From: Patiria miniata
Taxonomy: Eukaryota > Echinodermata > Asteroidea > Valvatida > Asterinidae
Length of the DNA stretch: 64,000 bases
Direction of reading: 5' to 3'
Assembly: GCF_015706575.1 (NCBI RefSeq)
Contig: NW_024037060.1
Span: 565,501 to 629,500, forward strand
Position 1 is the first letter of the stretch; each line of letters starts with the position of its first letter. A program made the translations under genes and the position numbers. Positions 49,401-61,000 of this stretch are shown piece after piece. The notes beneath the pieces were generated by a model. That model worked only from the letters and a program-made list of their open reading frames with translations. It ran no database searches and was not told where the DNA came from.

Positions 49401-49577
49401 GCCAAGTATCTCCGCGATGGAGAAGGAGGTTTTGGCAGCGGATGACGGCGGGGGGAGTTCCCCGCTCCCGCTGCTCTCTCGCCCACTGGTGTCCGGTGAC
49501 GGTGTTGGGGCCAACAAATCCATATTGGCGTCCGTACTACAGAAACTGTCCTCTCCGTTCATCAAGCCAACTTCCAT
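34475..49577 (-). CDS. ANTP-class NK-like homeobox transcription factor, lms/Nedx-like (three exons, 327 aa)
   Basis: Minus-strand exons 49577-49085, 41302-41104 and 34766-34475, GT-AG and in phase. An in-frame TAA lies two codons before the ATG. Residues 51-59 (SFSIAEILG) form an Eh1 motif that recruits Groucho/TLE co-repressors. The homeodomain is residues 179-238, with R5, Y8, L16, W48, F49, Q50 and N51 in place; helix 3 reads TETQIKTWFQNRRTKWKKQ, with Q50 typical of the ANTP class. The second intron splits codon 53 (Arg). The C-terminus is proline-rich, with ten alanines at 295-304. The close RLKIAQRQGL extension and AYSSKQLERLEEEF recall Drosophila lms (CG13424) and amphioxus Nedx; that assignment is from memory and tentative, while homeobox identity is certain. 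Confidence 0.93.
34767..41103 (-). other. Homeobox gene intron 2 (6.3 kb)
   Basis: Donor GTTAGT after codon 53 of the homeodomain; acceptor TTACACAG. It contains relatively GC-rich, non-repetitive stretches at about 36,300-37,300 and 38,100-38,450 that could be regulatory, a C-run at 38647-38664 and a poly-C repeat at about 40,621-40,815. No further exon is seen. Confidence 0.8.
40621..40815. repeat. Dispersed poly-G/C repeat copy
   Basis: C-run block with GCCCCCTCT strings, ending CAGTTACGTCACTGG. This TTACGTCACT edge recurs at the repeat near 46,215-46,235 and in weaker form (TGACGTAACTAAG) near 58,870. Confidence 0.5.
43700..43892. mobile_element. Foldback (long inverted repeat) element in homeobox intron 1
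   Basis: The left arm starts GTTCAATGTCTC and includes TTTTATATTGCTAT and TTTCGAGGTGAAA. The right arm reads as its imperfect complement, ending GAGACATTGAAC. Arms are about 90 bp with a very short loop. No coding capacity. Confidence 0.8.
45540..46140. mobile_element. ~600-bp element or pair bounded by inverted G/C-run repeats
   Basis: GCAAACAGGACGCTGGGATA (about 45603) and its complement TATCCCAGCGTCCTGTTTGC (about 46061) face each other. Similarity extends outward through GCTCGTACCCCCC and an AATGCC/ATACCCC-type poly-C stretch. Either one non-autonomous DNA element or two oppositely oriented repeats. Confidence 0.65.
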
Positions 49578-50982
49578 GACTTATTCCTCGAAAAAAAGCT
49601 AACCCGTTTAGTTTCGAGGAATATGCAGTTATAATTATGATTTCAAGCTTTTTGCACGCTTTTTAAACTCTTACACATTGTACTTTCTTGTTATTATCTT
49701 GTATCAAGTATGTCACTAGTGAGTTGAAGGTCTGATATTAAATCGGCTTTTCTTGCGTCCTATATACTTTGTCTTTCTCGTCGAGTAATGTTTAGTTACA
49801 AGAGGTTACAGGGCCCAAGTAACCACCGTTTAACACAATCCGTGTTTTTAAGATGGAGCCATCTATGAGATATTTATTCCTCGTAATATTTTAGGCATGG
49901 CTAAGTCCTCGTTAAAAATCGAATGGCGAATGAGAGCGGTCGACCGCAGCCGAGCGATCACCACACAAAGCGACCGGGGCTTGTGAGTGGTTCAGCCGGC
50001 GTGGAAAAAATCGATAGCACGCTTGCCCATTGGCTCATCGAAACTTCCTCGGATCACGGCCCCAGTGCGTATACATGTATGGTGTCGGAGAGGACAAACT
50101 GTTTGTCCATACGAATGCTACCCTTTGAAGCCAATTTTCAATTACTTGAGCAAACCGCAAAAGTAATTTGAATATTGTATGATTGAAAATTAATGCGTAG
50201 TCTCTTTTTTGCACGGGTATCTAATTGAATTTCCAATTGAATAAGTTTAGAATAAAAAGGTTTTTTTTTAAGTGGATGCCTGCATGGGATTATCGTTTTA
50301 TTTTATTTCCAAACTTTTCTAGCGCTGGTTGTTAGCAATCTAAGTTGAAAACTTTGACTGGGAGTAAGACATGACCAAAGTATACGAATACAAACAAGCA
50401 CGCAGCATAAAACTCGTTTCTTTGTAAGATCGATGAAGTTAATCTTGAAGACTGTCGATGATAAAACAATTTTTCAGGGTGTATAGGCTATTTTCAACAA
50501 CGATGGGCTCAATACAGGAGCTGTTCTACGGTCGCAAGAATATTAAGAGATATAAACAACATATTAAAGAATATTAATAAATGTATACAAAATTGCCCCT
50601 GTTACGCCCCAACTGTTGCAATGACCCCCGACTATAGTTTGAGATCGTCCCTATCATCCCAACTATAGTTGGGACGATGCTTTAGTTGGGGTGTATAACC
50701 TCCCCATTGATCTAATGATCAAATGGTGAGCTCGAAATCCAGGGAAGCGTTCGTTGGGAGAGAGCTGACGAACATCCCTACATGTAGTAATAATGGTGCT
50801 TCTCTTGCAATGCATTGCAAGGCCTACTTTTTGGGACCCTGGTTTTGCATTTCTCTAGGTCCGTTGCCCCCTTAACACGCCCTCCAGAGGCTTCACTCGG
50901 TACACCTCTAGTTGGGCAACTTCTTAAAAACGTAACCTATACATTACTGAAAATTCAAATTGGGTTTTGTTTTGTTTCGATT
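49578..50982. other. Upstream flank of the homeobox gene
   Basis: Presumed 5' UTR and promoter of the minus-strand homeobox gene on the left. A palindromic patch near 50,640-50,700 (CCCAACTATAGTTGGG; ATCGTCCC paired with GGGACGAT) looks like a small foldback repeat. No exon is seen. Confidence 0.45.
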
Positions 50983-51228
50983 AAAGAAAACTAGGACTGG
51001 CTTTTGATGTATGAGGTGTCATACAATTGAGTATCGAATTGGTAATCCAGTGACTAGTGTTTGCCTTGAACGTATAATCTTGTAGTTTATATGGAAGGTT
51101 TTCGGTACCAAAAAAGAATGTATTGCTATCCCCCCCCCCAAAAAAAAAATGGTGTTTGGGCCCACGTGGCTTGATTCAAGGTCTATAATTTATTCTGCGA
51201 CACACCCGTAGAAATACTTTATGTTATG

Positions 51229-51702
51229 ACTTCGTCAGTTTGCAGACAAAAAGGATATATGGTCGTTCGCTTTAGATCAATGTACCAAAATGGACGTTGT
51301 ATGTAACAAAATGAACAATGTAACAAAATATACATTGTAATGAATATGTACTTTTGCAGGTGTTGGTCCCACACGAAGATACGTTGTCTGGCGTCATGAA
51401 TGCACTTTCCCGGAACTCGTTCGTTTAGTTGTTCGTGGTATAGTTGAGGGTGTATCTTTTAACTTCGTCAGTTTGCAGACAAAAAGGATATATGGTCGTA
51501 CGCTTTAGATCAATGTTCGAATGTACCAAAATGGACGTTGTATGTAACAAAATGAACAATGTAACAAAATATACATTTTAATGAATATGTACTTTTGCAG
51601 GTGTTGGTCCCACACGAAGACACATTGTCTGGCGTCATGAATGCACTTTCCCGGAACTCGTTCGTTTAGTTGTTCGTGGTATATAGTTGAGGGTGTATCT
51701 TT
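51229..51702 (+). repeat. 233-bp internal tandem repeat in unit A
   Basis: ACTTCGTCAGTTTGCAGAC starts at 51229 and again at 51462, and the full unit up to GTGTATCTTTTAAC is repeated almost unchanged. Unit B has a single copy (about 53744-53990). Confidence 0.9.
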
Positions 51703-52386
51703 TAACGTCAAAGGGTATCATATCAGGCATATTGTCTACCGGATTATTAAAAAATCTTCCACTGAGAAAGGATGCAATAAACCCGAAGGCTATTTCATTT
51801 CTCTGATATGCTGTTGTTCGGAATGAACTCACAGGAAGGAAAGAGGAAATCAAATTAATTCTATTGGTCTCATAGCACTGCCGGTGACATAGAGAAAATG
51901 TGGTCCCTCCTATGAAACGGTCTCTTTAGGCTATGAATTGGCTCACAGGAGTCTCACACTCACCTTTAATGTGTGAATTATGTACAAATTATCAAGGTTT
52001 TTGTTATTAACAACCAAGTAACGAAGCGCCCCTCTCCTAAATGTTCTCTAAATCCGTCAGCTCTTCCCTAACACCCCCCTTCTAAGTGATCCGTGCTGAC
52101 CGTTTAGTTGACCCGTGCACACAATATTGTGACGGAACGCGGGCGTTGCAAATTCCGTCAAATAAAACTAATGCTCCAACGTGTCGACCCTCAGTCTGAG
52201 TATCATCCGTGTTTAACGGAGTCCCCACGCTCGCTCAACAATGTCTGATATCGGCCTACGTGAGAGTGCACATTCTGTAGGTTCCAGTATGAAGAACAAA
52301 GACTTGGCTCTGCATTGATCCAACATGGAGGCTTTGATTTGCACGTACATTCTGCGAAGATTGCGCACTAAAGTTTCAGAGTCTAA

Positions 52387-52504
52387 GGCCGTGTCCGAAA
52401 CGGGCTTCCAGAGCTACGGCTACGTCTATTGTCAGCGCGTCCCCGCGTATTTTCAATGGGCGCAGACCTAGACCTAGCTCTAGACAACTGATTCGGATGC
52501 AGCC
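52387..52504. mobile_element. 118-bp MITE with TAA target-site duplication (Harbinger-like)
   Basis: Flanked by (C)TAA at 52384-52386 and 52505-52507. Ends GGCCGTGTCCGAA and, inverted, GGCTGCATCCGAA (10 of 13 match). Unit B has the uninterrupted site (GTCTAAGCTTGAG near 54716), proving insertion. A TAA duplication fits PIF/Harbinger. Confidence 0.85.
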
Positions 52505-52687
52505 TAAGCTTGAGCTTAACACAGACTATAGCGCCCTCAATTATCACGCACTGAGCGATTACAGGACATCGTCAGCTCAATGATGGAGATGAGCGTTCAG
52601 ATCAGACTTGATGTCAACGACCTAAGGTCACCTTTCCACATTTGATGAGCAGTGGTTAGTGCAACCATATTACACATTTACCCGCAT

Positions 52688-53315
52688 TCATAAATACCTC
52701 AGACAGTTTAGCTATTCCTATTGGTCGAGAGCCCGTCACGTGGCCGGTCTTAAACGGATGATACAGACATGGCTAGCTGGTCTTAAACACTTTTCCAGTG
52801 TCACAATAAAATGTGGACTCCTAAAAATCCAGTGCCTCTTACCGTTTCATTGGTTGAACGTTCACAATCCTCACGTAAGCATGCGCAACACTACAAGCGA
52901 GTCAGAATTTTATAGTTCTAAATTCAAAACGCAACGCCCCAGGTGCGTTCTGCGTGACATCGCGCAGAACATGTTACGCGCGCGTCAATCTCCATAAAAG
53001 GGTTGTTTACATCTTACTCGCCAGCTGAACACTCCATTATTTTTCTAGAGGGATGTTTCAAAAAGCATGAAGTGAACTTGTTGAACAAAATCGGGATTTT
53101 TTGAACGAATTATTTGATATTTTTTTACGGATAAGGTATTTATGAATGGGAATAAATATGTGCTCGGTCGGTATTTATCACTCTGTTTAATACCGCTTAG
53201 AGTCTGGGTGCTGATAATTACCCTCGCCTCCGGCTCGGGTAATTATCAGCACCCAGACTCTAAGCGGTATTAAACGAGTGATAAAAACCTCCGGAGCACA
53301 CATTTATTCCCTTAT
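52688..53315. mobile_element. 628-bp composite insertion in unit A
   Basis: Unit B runs from TTACCCGCAT straight into TAATTGACAG; unit A has 628 bases between. Its first part has inverted ends CATTCATAAATACCT (52685-) and AGGTATTTATGAATG (-53148). The second part is the hairpin at 53148-53311. Confidence 0.75.
53148..53311. repeat. Long near-perfect hairpin (arms ~75 bp)
   Basis: The left arm contains TAATACCGCTTAGAGTCTGG and GTGCTGATAATTACCC; the right arm is their complement. The loop is only about 8 nt. Outer arms GGGAATAAAT/ATTTATTCCC also pair. Confidence 0.88.
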
Positions 53316-53498
53316 TAATTGACAGTTATTGATTCTGCTCGCTTTAACAGACATTTTATTGAGTTGAACTTTTGGGAAGTAGATCCACCCTTTGCCAAAG
53401 CATGATCCATATTCTGTCTTTAAAGCAAGGCTAACTGGCCAGCGGTAACTGGAAGTCATCGATATATTTTATTACTTCATCAGACTATCTAATGGTTC

Positions 53499-55087
53499 GT
53501 TTAAAGAAAACCCGGACTGGCTTTTAATGTATGAGGTGTCATACAATTGAGTATCGAATTGGTAATCCAGTGACTAGTGTTTGCCTTGAACGTAATCTTG
53601 TAGTTTATATGGAAGGTTTTCGGTACCCAAAAAGAATGTATTGCTACCCCCCCCCCCCAAGAAATTGGTATTAGGGCCCACGTGGCTTGATTAAAGGTCT
53701 ATAATTTATTCTGCGACACACCCGCAGAAATACTTTATGTTATGACTTCGTCAGTTTGCAGACAAAAGGGATATATGGTCGTTCGCTTTAGATCAATGTT
53801 CGAATGTACCAAAATGGACGTTGTATGTAACAAAATGAACAATGTAACAAAATAGACATTGTAATGAATATGTACTTTTGCAGGTGTTGGTCCCACACGA
53901 AGACACATTGTCTGGCGTCATGAATGCACTTTCCCGGAACTCGTTCGTTTAGTTGTTTGTGGTATAGTTGAGGGTGTATCTTTAAACGTCAAAGGGTATC
54001 ATATCAGGCATATGGTCTACCGGATTATTGAAAAATCTTCCACTGAGAAAGGATGCAATAAACCCGAAGGCTATTTCATTTCTCTGATATGCTGTTGTTC
54101 GGAATGAACTCACAGGAAGGAAAGAGGAAATCAAATTAATTATATTGATCTCATAGCACTACCGGTGACATAGAGAAAATGTGGTCCCTCCTATGAAACG
54201 GTCTCTTTAGGCTATGAATAGGCTCACAAGAGTCTTACACTCACCTATAATGTGTGAATTATTCATTTTTCGGTGAGCAATTCACATGATTATATGAAGA
54301 GTCAAAATTGTACAAATTATCAAGGTTTTTATTAACAACCAAGTAACGAAGCGCCCCTCTCCTAAATGTTCTCTAAATCCGTCAGCTCTTCCCTAACACC
54401 CCCCCCCCCTCCCTTCCAAGTGATCCGTGCTGACCGTTCAGTTGACCCGTGCACACAATATTGTGACGGAACGCGGGCGTCGCAAATTCCGTCAAATGAA
54501 ATGAATGCTCCAACGTGTCGACCCTCAGTCTGAGTATCATCCGTGTTTAACGGAGTCCCCACGCTCGCTCAACAATGTCTGATATCGGCCTACGTGAGAG
54601 TGCACATTCTGTAGGTTCCAGTATGAAGAACAAAGACTTGGCTCTGCATTGATCCAACATGGAGGCTTTGATTTGCACGTACATTCTGCGAAGATTGCGC
54701 ACTAAAGTTTCTGAGTCTAAGCTTGAGCTTAACACAGACTATAGCGCCCTCTGCAGATCATGCACTGAGCGATTACAGGACATCGTCAGCTCAATGATGG
54801 AGACGAGCGTTCAGATAAGACTTGATGTCAACGACCTAAGGTCACCTTTCCACATTTGATGAGCAGTGGTTAGTGCAACCATATTGCACATTACCCGCAT
54901 TAATTGACAGTTATTGATTCTGCTCGCTTTAACAGACATTTTATTGAGTTGAACTTTTGGGAAGTACATCCACCCTTTGCCAAAGCATGATCCATATTCT
55001 GTCTTTAAAGCAAGGCTAACTGGCCATCGGTAACTGGAAGTCATCGATATATTTTATTACTTCTTCAGACTATCTAATGGTTCGTTT
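53499..55087 (+). repeat. Tandem duplication unit B (1.6 kb)
   Basis: Adjoins unit A directly and ends at the same CTATCTAATGGTTCG motif. It lacks the insertions of unit A but has about 57 extra bases near 54,263-54,311. Confidence 0.9.
54659..54859 (+). CDS. Small uncharacterised ORF in unit B (66 aa), doubtful
   Basis: Starts AACATGG (good Kozak), begins MEALICTYILRRLRTKVSES and ends DVNDLRSPFHI. No family is recognised. The same start occurs in unit A at 52326, but there the frame runs into the 118-bp MITE and changes after residue 21. It could be chance; it is listed because the start and frame are kept in both duplicates up to the insertion. Confidence 0.2.
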   Translation: MEALICTYILRRLRTKVSESKLELNTDYSALCRSCTERLQDIVSSMMETSVQIRLDVNDLRSPFHI

Positions 55088-58000
55088 GATAACACGTTAC
55101 GTAATCAGGAAACAAACAAATCAAGCAGAGTTGCACTTTAAACAAAGTGCAGGGTGAACCGAAAAACTTAACGCAACCGCCCGGAAGCACTAGTGGCGAC
55201 TTCAGTATTTCCACTAAGTAATATTCACCTCATATCACGCCCAAACTAAATCCAGAAATCATTTCGAATGTTTGGTGAAAAAAATTAAAGCAGAATAAGT
55301 AGATACGTGCTCAACCTTTTCCTACAGTAGGTTCCTTCGAACCTACATTAATTTATCACGCGAGATAACTTCATTAAGTTTTACGGCACCTCAAATTACA
55401 TTTATTGCAGAGAATACATTGATTATACAAAGAATACCCGCAGTTTTAATATGACTTAAAGGGTAAGAACTGTGATGAAGATTCATCGCTTATATCAACG
55501 GGTTCTCCGACTGTGGGTCTCACTCTAAAAAATGTAACTTAGTGTCAATTGAAATGTTGAATAGTACCACGCAAAATACAAACTAACACTACGAAAAAAC
55601 GCAAATACAAAGAAACACCAAACTTTCTTCCTTCTTTAAACGATCGTGAAACAACAACAATATAACAACAACAAACAACAACAACAACAACAACAACAAT
55701 TAAATCAATAACAACAACTTACTAACTACCAACCAACAATTTCTTTTGAGTTTAATATTTTGTTTGCATTAAGTTACAGCTGTACTCAACAGCAACGTAT
55801 GGAATTAATACGGCAACGTTACTCCTTTTTGGAACTCCGGAAACCAATTTCAGATGCAAATGCATACACTCTTGTACCATTTGTCCAAAATAATTAAAAG
55901 AAAATAGGGGTCATCAGCCAGCGAGATTGATAGAAAAAATCCAAGCCGCCTGTAATTACAAACAAAATTCTACCCGTCTCCGTTTTCACCTGATGGCGGC
56001 GTTTACTTTATCTCATGTTCCATAACTCACGATTTTCTCAGTAGTTTTTAATGGAAACACTAAAACATGACATCATCATTATCCCTCGGTCGTTCCACCA
56101 ACTTACAGCGTCCCAAATCACTAAAGACGGTCCCACCTGGACCCATGGGCAACCCCCCTCTTTCTAAGTAAATTGTGCCGGCAGCACCCCCCGCCGGTGT
56201 ACGTCTTTTAAAACAACGGGCTACCGCGGGAACTTAAGGGGGGACCGGAGCTGGGGCTCCGCTGCCCCGTAATCTTAACTCTCTAGCCCCGGCAACAAAG
56301 CACCAAATAGAGTGTCGGTGAACTAATCATTCTTGTATGTAATCAAACACTGACGTGCTACATGCCCCCAGCCAGCCCGCTGACTACAATAAATTTGACG
56401 CCATTGCAGATAAAAAATGATTGGATTTTAATGAAGTTAATCGGACCGGCTGGTTGGTATGCGACTCTATCCCGGGGCCCCTTACAACCCCTTTCCCATT
56501 TTCGTTCTCTCCGCTCCGTCGGACCCCGGACATGCACGCGGTTACATTTTAACAACTCCGTTTTCACCGTTGGCTGAGGCGCTTTCTGTGCGTGCGTAAA
56601 AAGCCACCATGGAACGCGCAGTGTTGCAGGGCTATAGTCGGAGTAATTATCGATGGGTCTTCATTTGCATGACCAGAAACGTACCCTAGAGATGCCTTTA
56701 AATCTAGAACACAGCCACAGCTAGCGATAGTGGCTGGCCTCAGGCATTGGTGGGCTGGTCCTTTTAGTAATATCTTTAGTGGTTAATTAATATTTCCTTA
56801 ACAGGCCAGCCAACAAAGTATCTTGTAATTGTGGTGATATCCTTAACCTGGAAGGAGAATGCCCACGTTTGCCTTATCATGCAACGAGACAGTTACAGTA
56901 TGAACCGACAGTGGGTGATACATGCATCTTTCAAATTTTAATTTGCGATAAGCATCCCACATTAATGATGCATAATGTATAGGCCGTGTGATTGTTTTAG
57001 TCAGATTGTGCATATTTAATGCACAACTCCTCATATTATGTCCATTCACCTTACATTTTTCTGCGTGAAAACAAATAGTAATATGGATCATATATATTGA
57101 TATATTGATAAGATGATAGATGATTGATCCGAGAATACGTAACGAATGGAATATTGAATGCTTCTCCATAAGACAGTCAAACCTATCAAAATGCAAAGGC
57201 CTTATAAGCTCTCAAGAAGGAGAATTTTACATCTGTAAGAATAAGTAGTCTCCAAAACAACCCTTCTTATCCAAGCTCTAATAAGAGTGCATCTAGACAT
57301 GTGCGGATGACAACTTCGCAGTGAAACCGATACGATCAATTAGCCGTATCTCTTTGGGGATGTAGCTTAATGTTTAAACTGGAACTGTCACAATTGTAGC
57401 GTACCAAGGCCAGAGCCAACGATTCAGCCACGGCAAACACTGCATCAAGTATACACACAGGCCAATGTGTGCAGTGATGACACTGGGGCGAGCATTATGA
57501 TGTGTTCCTCTCTCACAACCCCCCCCCCCCTTTCCCGTACCCACCAACACCTCCAATCTTTCATCTTTTTTTGTACAGAGAAGATGGTCACATTCCCACC
57601 TCACCCCGCCCGCGCCTTGGCCATCCAGCCCGAGCTATATAGTTGCATGCAGCGCGCTGGTTGGAGTGCAGGCGGCCCAGTGGAGATTAAAATCGAAACG
57701 TCAAGAAACGAAGCTCGGAAGATTGTGTCCACACGCGAGCTCCACCTGATTCAATATTGTCGCTCTCTAAGCACGGCCCTTTCGCCTCTTCCGAAGCAAA
57801 GGGGTAAGCTAATGGAGAGTTGTTCTCGAGTGGCGTATATTTCATTATTGATTCGCGGGGGGAATTTTAACCGCACTTGAAGTTTGATGACATTTGCTTC
57901 GGCCGCCGCCGAGAGAATTAAGAGACGAGGGGAAAATTGATATAAAAAAAATAAATTGCCACTAGTGAGGTGAAGAGATTTTCGTTATTTGGTCTTTCGG

Positions 58001-61000
58001 TATCAACAGGGCACTATTTAAAGCTTGGCTTCGCTGAAGTGGAACATTTGTTTATGATATTGCTTTGTAATTTACTTTATTTTCCGTGTTTCCCGTCTCA
58101 GCTTAATTCAAGTTGCAGAGACAGGGGGTAGTGATGTAAGTAGTTATTGAACGAGGTGGCTTTCGCCCTGACTACGACCAGTCATTAATTACAGCATTAG
58201 GGGTTCCCATGTGACATTTACTGATGTGATTAAGAGGGTTAAATGTGCACACTACTGGGCATTAGACTGTGTAATTATGACAAGCAAGAGAGTAACTTGG
58301 CTTGCATGAAAAAAAACTGGCGAGATATGTAATAAAGTTGGCTATATACTGCCATCGGGCTTATAATACAATTCCGCTATTTAGATAGCTGTTTCTCCTG
58401 AATTAAGCACTTAAGATCGGAGCCCGTCTGTTTAAACTCAGGGATGTTCGATCACCCTTCGTCTTAATTCCTCGGCCGGTGAAAATTTCTCCCCCTAATT
58501 GAATAAGGCTAACGGAGGGAGGGGGAGCTGTCCTCATCAATGGAATTATGCACAATGGAGGGACTACCGATGATGATAATAAAATGATATTACTTGATCC
58601 AAATTGAGCAAATAGAATGCAGAATCTCGCCTGATTTTTTTTCAACAGGAGAAAATGTTGCATTTTGGTGTAAATAATATGTCATATTTAATTTTGAGCG
58701 AAGAAGTTGCTCCTGTTAAATATTTTTCTATTTTACATGCTTTCCTGCATTCACGCACCTTTATGAATTACTAAGAACACCAGACCCCACCTCATAATTT
58801 TTTGTTTACATCTGTGAGTTTTATTTCAATTTAACATTTCAGAAATCTGAAACATATTGTTTAAAGCACTGACGTAACTAAGGGGGCAGTGGCGGAGCTA
58901 TACTGGCAGGGGGTTATAGGGCGTAAATTCCCCTTGGGCCGCACAAATAGGTAAATAATGCAGAAAATAGCAAAGGCTGAGTAATAAACTTGTATAACCA
59001 GTTAAGAACGAGCATAATTATATGTTACCATCGACTTCCGCTCACCCTCCTCATTTTGTTGACTCCGCCCACCTTTTTGAACCCCCAACCAAGATCCATT
59101 AACACTAATGTATCAACAACATTATCATCCATATGCTCTGGGGAAAATCCTTTCCAAAATGCATTGCCCCCATAAATAAAGACCCCACAACTGGTTCAGT
59201 TATTCCTCAAAAGAACTGCAAAATCGGAAGCTGAAAGTGCTTTTAGCGCGTCTACATGCCCGTGGGCGGGCTGTTTTCCCCGCTTCAGTCCGGCGGGCAG
59301 GAAGGTACTCAGCGTGGTGCAATGTCGATACATAGTCACGTTCCCCGACGCCCGGTGTTCTGGGGGAGCGGAGTAGGCATGCGTGTTGCAACACTTCACC
59401 TCACAAACTTTGGCTGGATTTGGCCACAAGCACCGCGCATCATAAAAGATCTACAGGGTGATGTCAAAAAAACCAGCCGTGGAGTAAAACGAACTCATCA
59501 AACCCTATTCTATCTAAAATAAAAAAAAACCGAGAGATCTCTCTCCCAACCATGCCAGGACAAGCGGACCCAGTTACATTATTGCTATTCAATTATCTAT
59601 AATCTCTTGGCCCAAGCTGAATCAACACCGCCATCGATCAGCGCAATTTCTGAAAATACCCTTAATGGCAACTGTCTAATTCACGCCATTAGACGCGGGC
59701 TGGGGAGAGAGGGGGAGATAGACCGCGCCAGTACCGAGAAATCTGTGCCTGGCAGACGGGTGAGTTAACCCCGACACTCAGTGATCATGATCATCAACTG
59801 ACTGGCTTACTAGCTCCATCAACCATCGCCCCTTCATCTTCACCAAGTTTCCCCTTCTGCTTATTCCTCCCGTGGATTGAGAATTCAGGTCGCGTGTTCT
59901 GCATCAACAATATTTCTTGCTCTCGATGTTGCATCAACAAGGCCGTCGGTTTCCCGAGATAATTGCGACACATTTTTTTTCACTCCGCATGCAGGCCGTG
60001 TTTCTTTACTGCTCAACGACACGGGTACAATAATCTAGGGCCAAATGGGACATTTTGGAGCATCAGCTGTACGCTAATGTCGTTTTAGTTTACAACATAA
60101 ATCTACTGAGGGGTTGTAGCGATTTTTTTCTTTAGAAATAATTCATTAGAAGTGGGTGTAACTTGAGACAATAAAGGATGAAAAGGTCCAAAAGCGGATT
60201 TCAATTGAAATCATTTTGTACAGGGCCTATTGTATGATGATTATGAACTATTCTTTTTGCACAATGTCTATGTTAGTAGGTAACAGTGAAGTTCTACTGT
60301 TAACAGATCTAGACATGGGAGTCGGACGCGACCTAACGTTATCGTCTGTGATGTTGACGGCATAACTTCACGCGAGAGGGCGTCCTCTACATCCCACGCC
60401 ACTGCACATCCACTTCGTAATTAATTAAGTACAGACCTTAAGGTTAATTGAGGAAAGCCCATTGTTTTCTTCATCTTTATCATGGGTTGTGGTGAGAATA
60501 TCTACAATAATGACTACGACTTTATTTATACGGAATTCAACGAAACAAAGATTTATTCATTAACATCGGAAAAAGGGAATGTATGCCACGATACTGAGCG
60601 CTCGCTACCGCCAAAACAGCTACTATTTTCCTCTGAATGGAAATATAAATTAAAGTAGTGCTCACCAGTTATATTAGCTTTTCCGAATTTTCGGACACTT
60701 GTTCTTCAGGGTGTATTTCTTCTGCTTGTCTACAAATTTTTGAAATCTTTCTTTTTTAACTAGTCCTTTTTCGAGATTTCCCCAAAATACATTATAAAGG
60801 CTAACTTGTAAACCGCAAGCATGTATCAAGGAAAAAATAATTCACCGATAAACTCTAATGATTCAAAGGCTTTATCATAGCAGTTGCGGGCGCTAGTCTC
60901 GACTTTCATCCCGGAAAAATACAGGTACTGCTTTCACAAATCGCTATTTTTCAAGCAATTCATAAATTAGTCACTTTTGAATGAGACAAAGACCGAGAAA

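Larger units (their letters stand above)
50983..53498 (+). repeat. Tandem duplication unit A (2.5 kb)
   Basis: Begins TAAAGAAAACTAGGACTGG and ends with CTATCTAATGGTTCG. It matches unit B but has three extra pieces: an internal 233-bp tandem repeat, a 118-bp MITE and a 628-bp insertion. Confidence 0.9.

Noticed and set aside
57467..57880. 137-codon open frame in the intergenic region
   Set aside because: It starts in a poly-C repeat tract and shows no family motif or splice signals with neighbouring exons.
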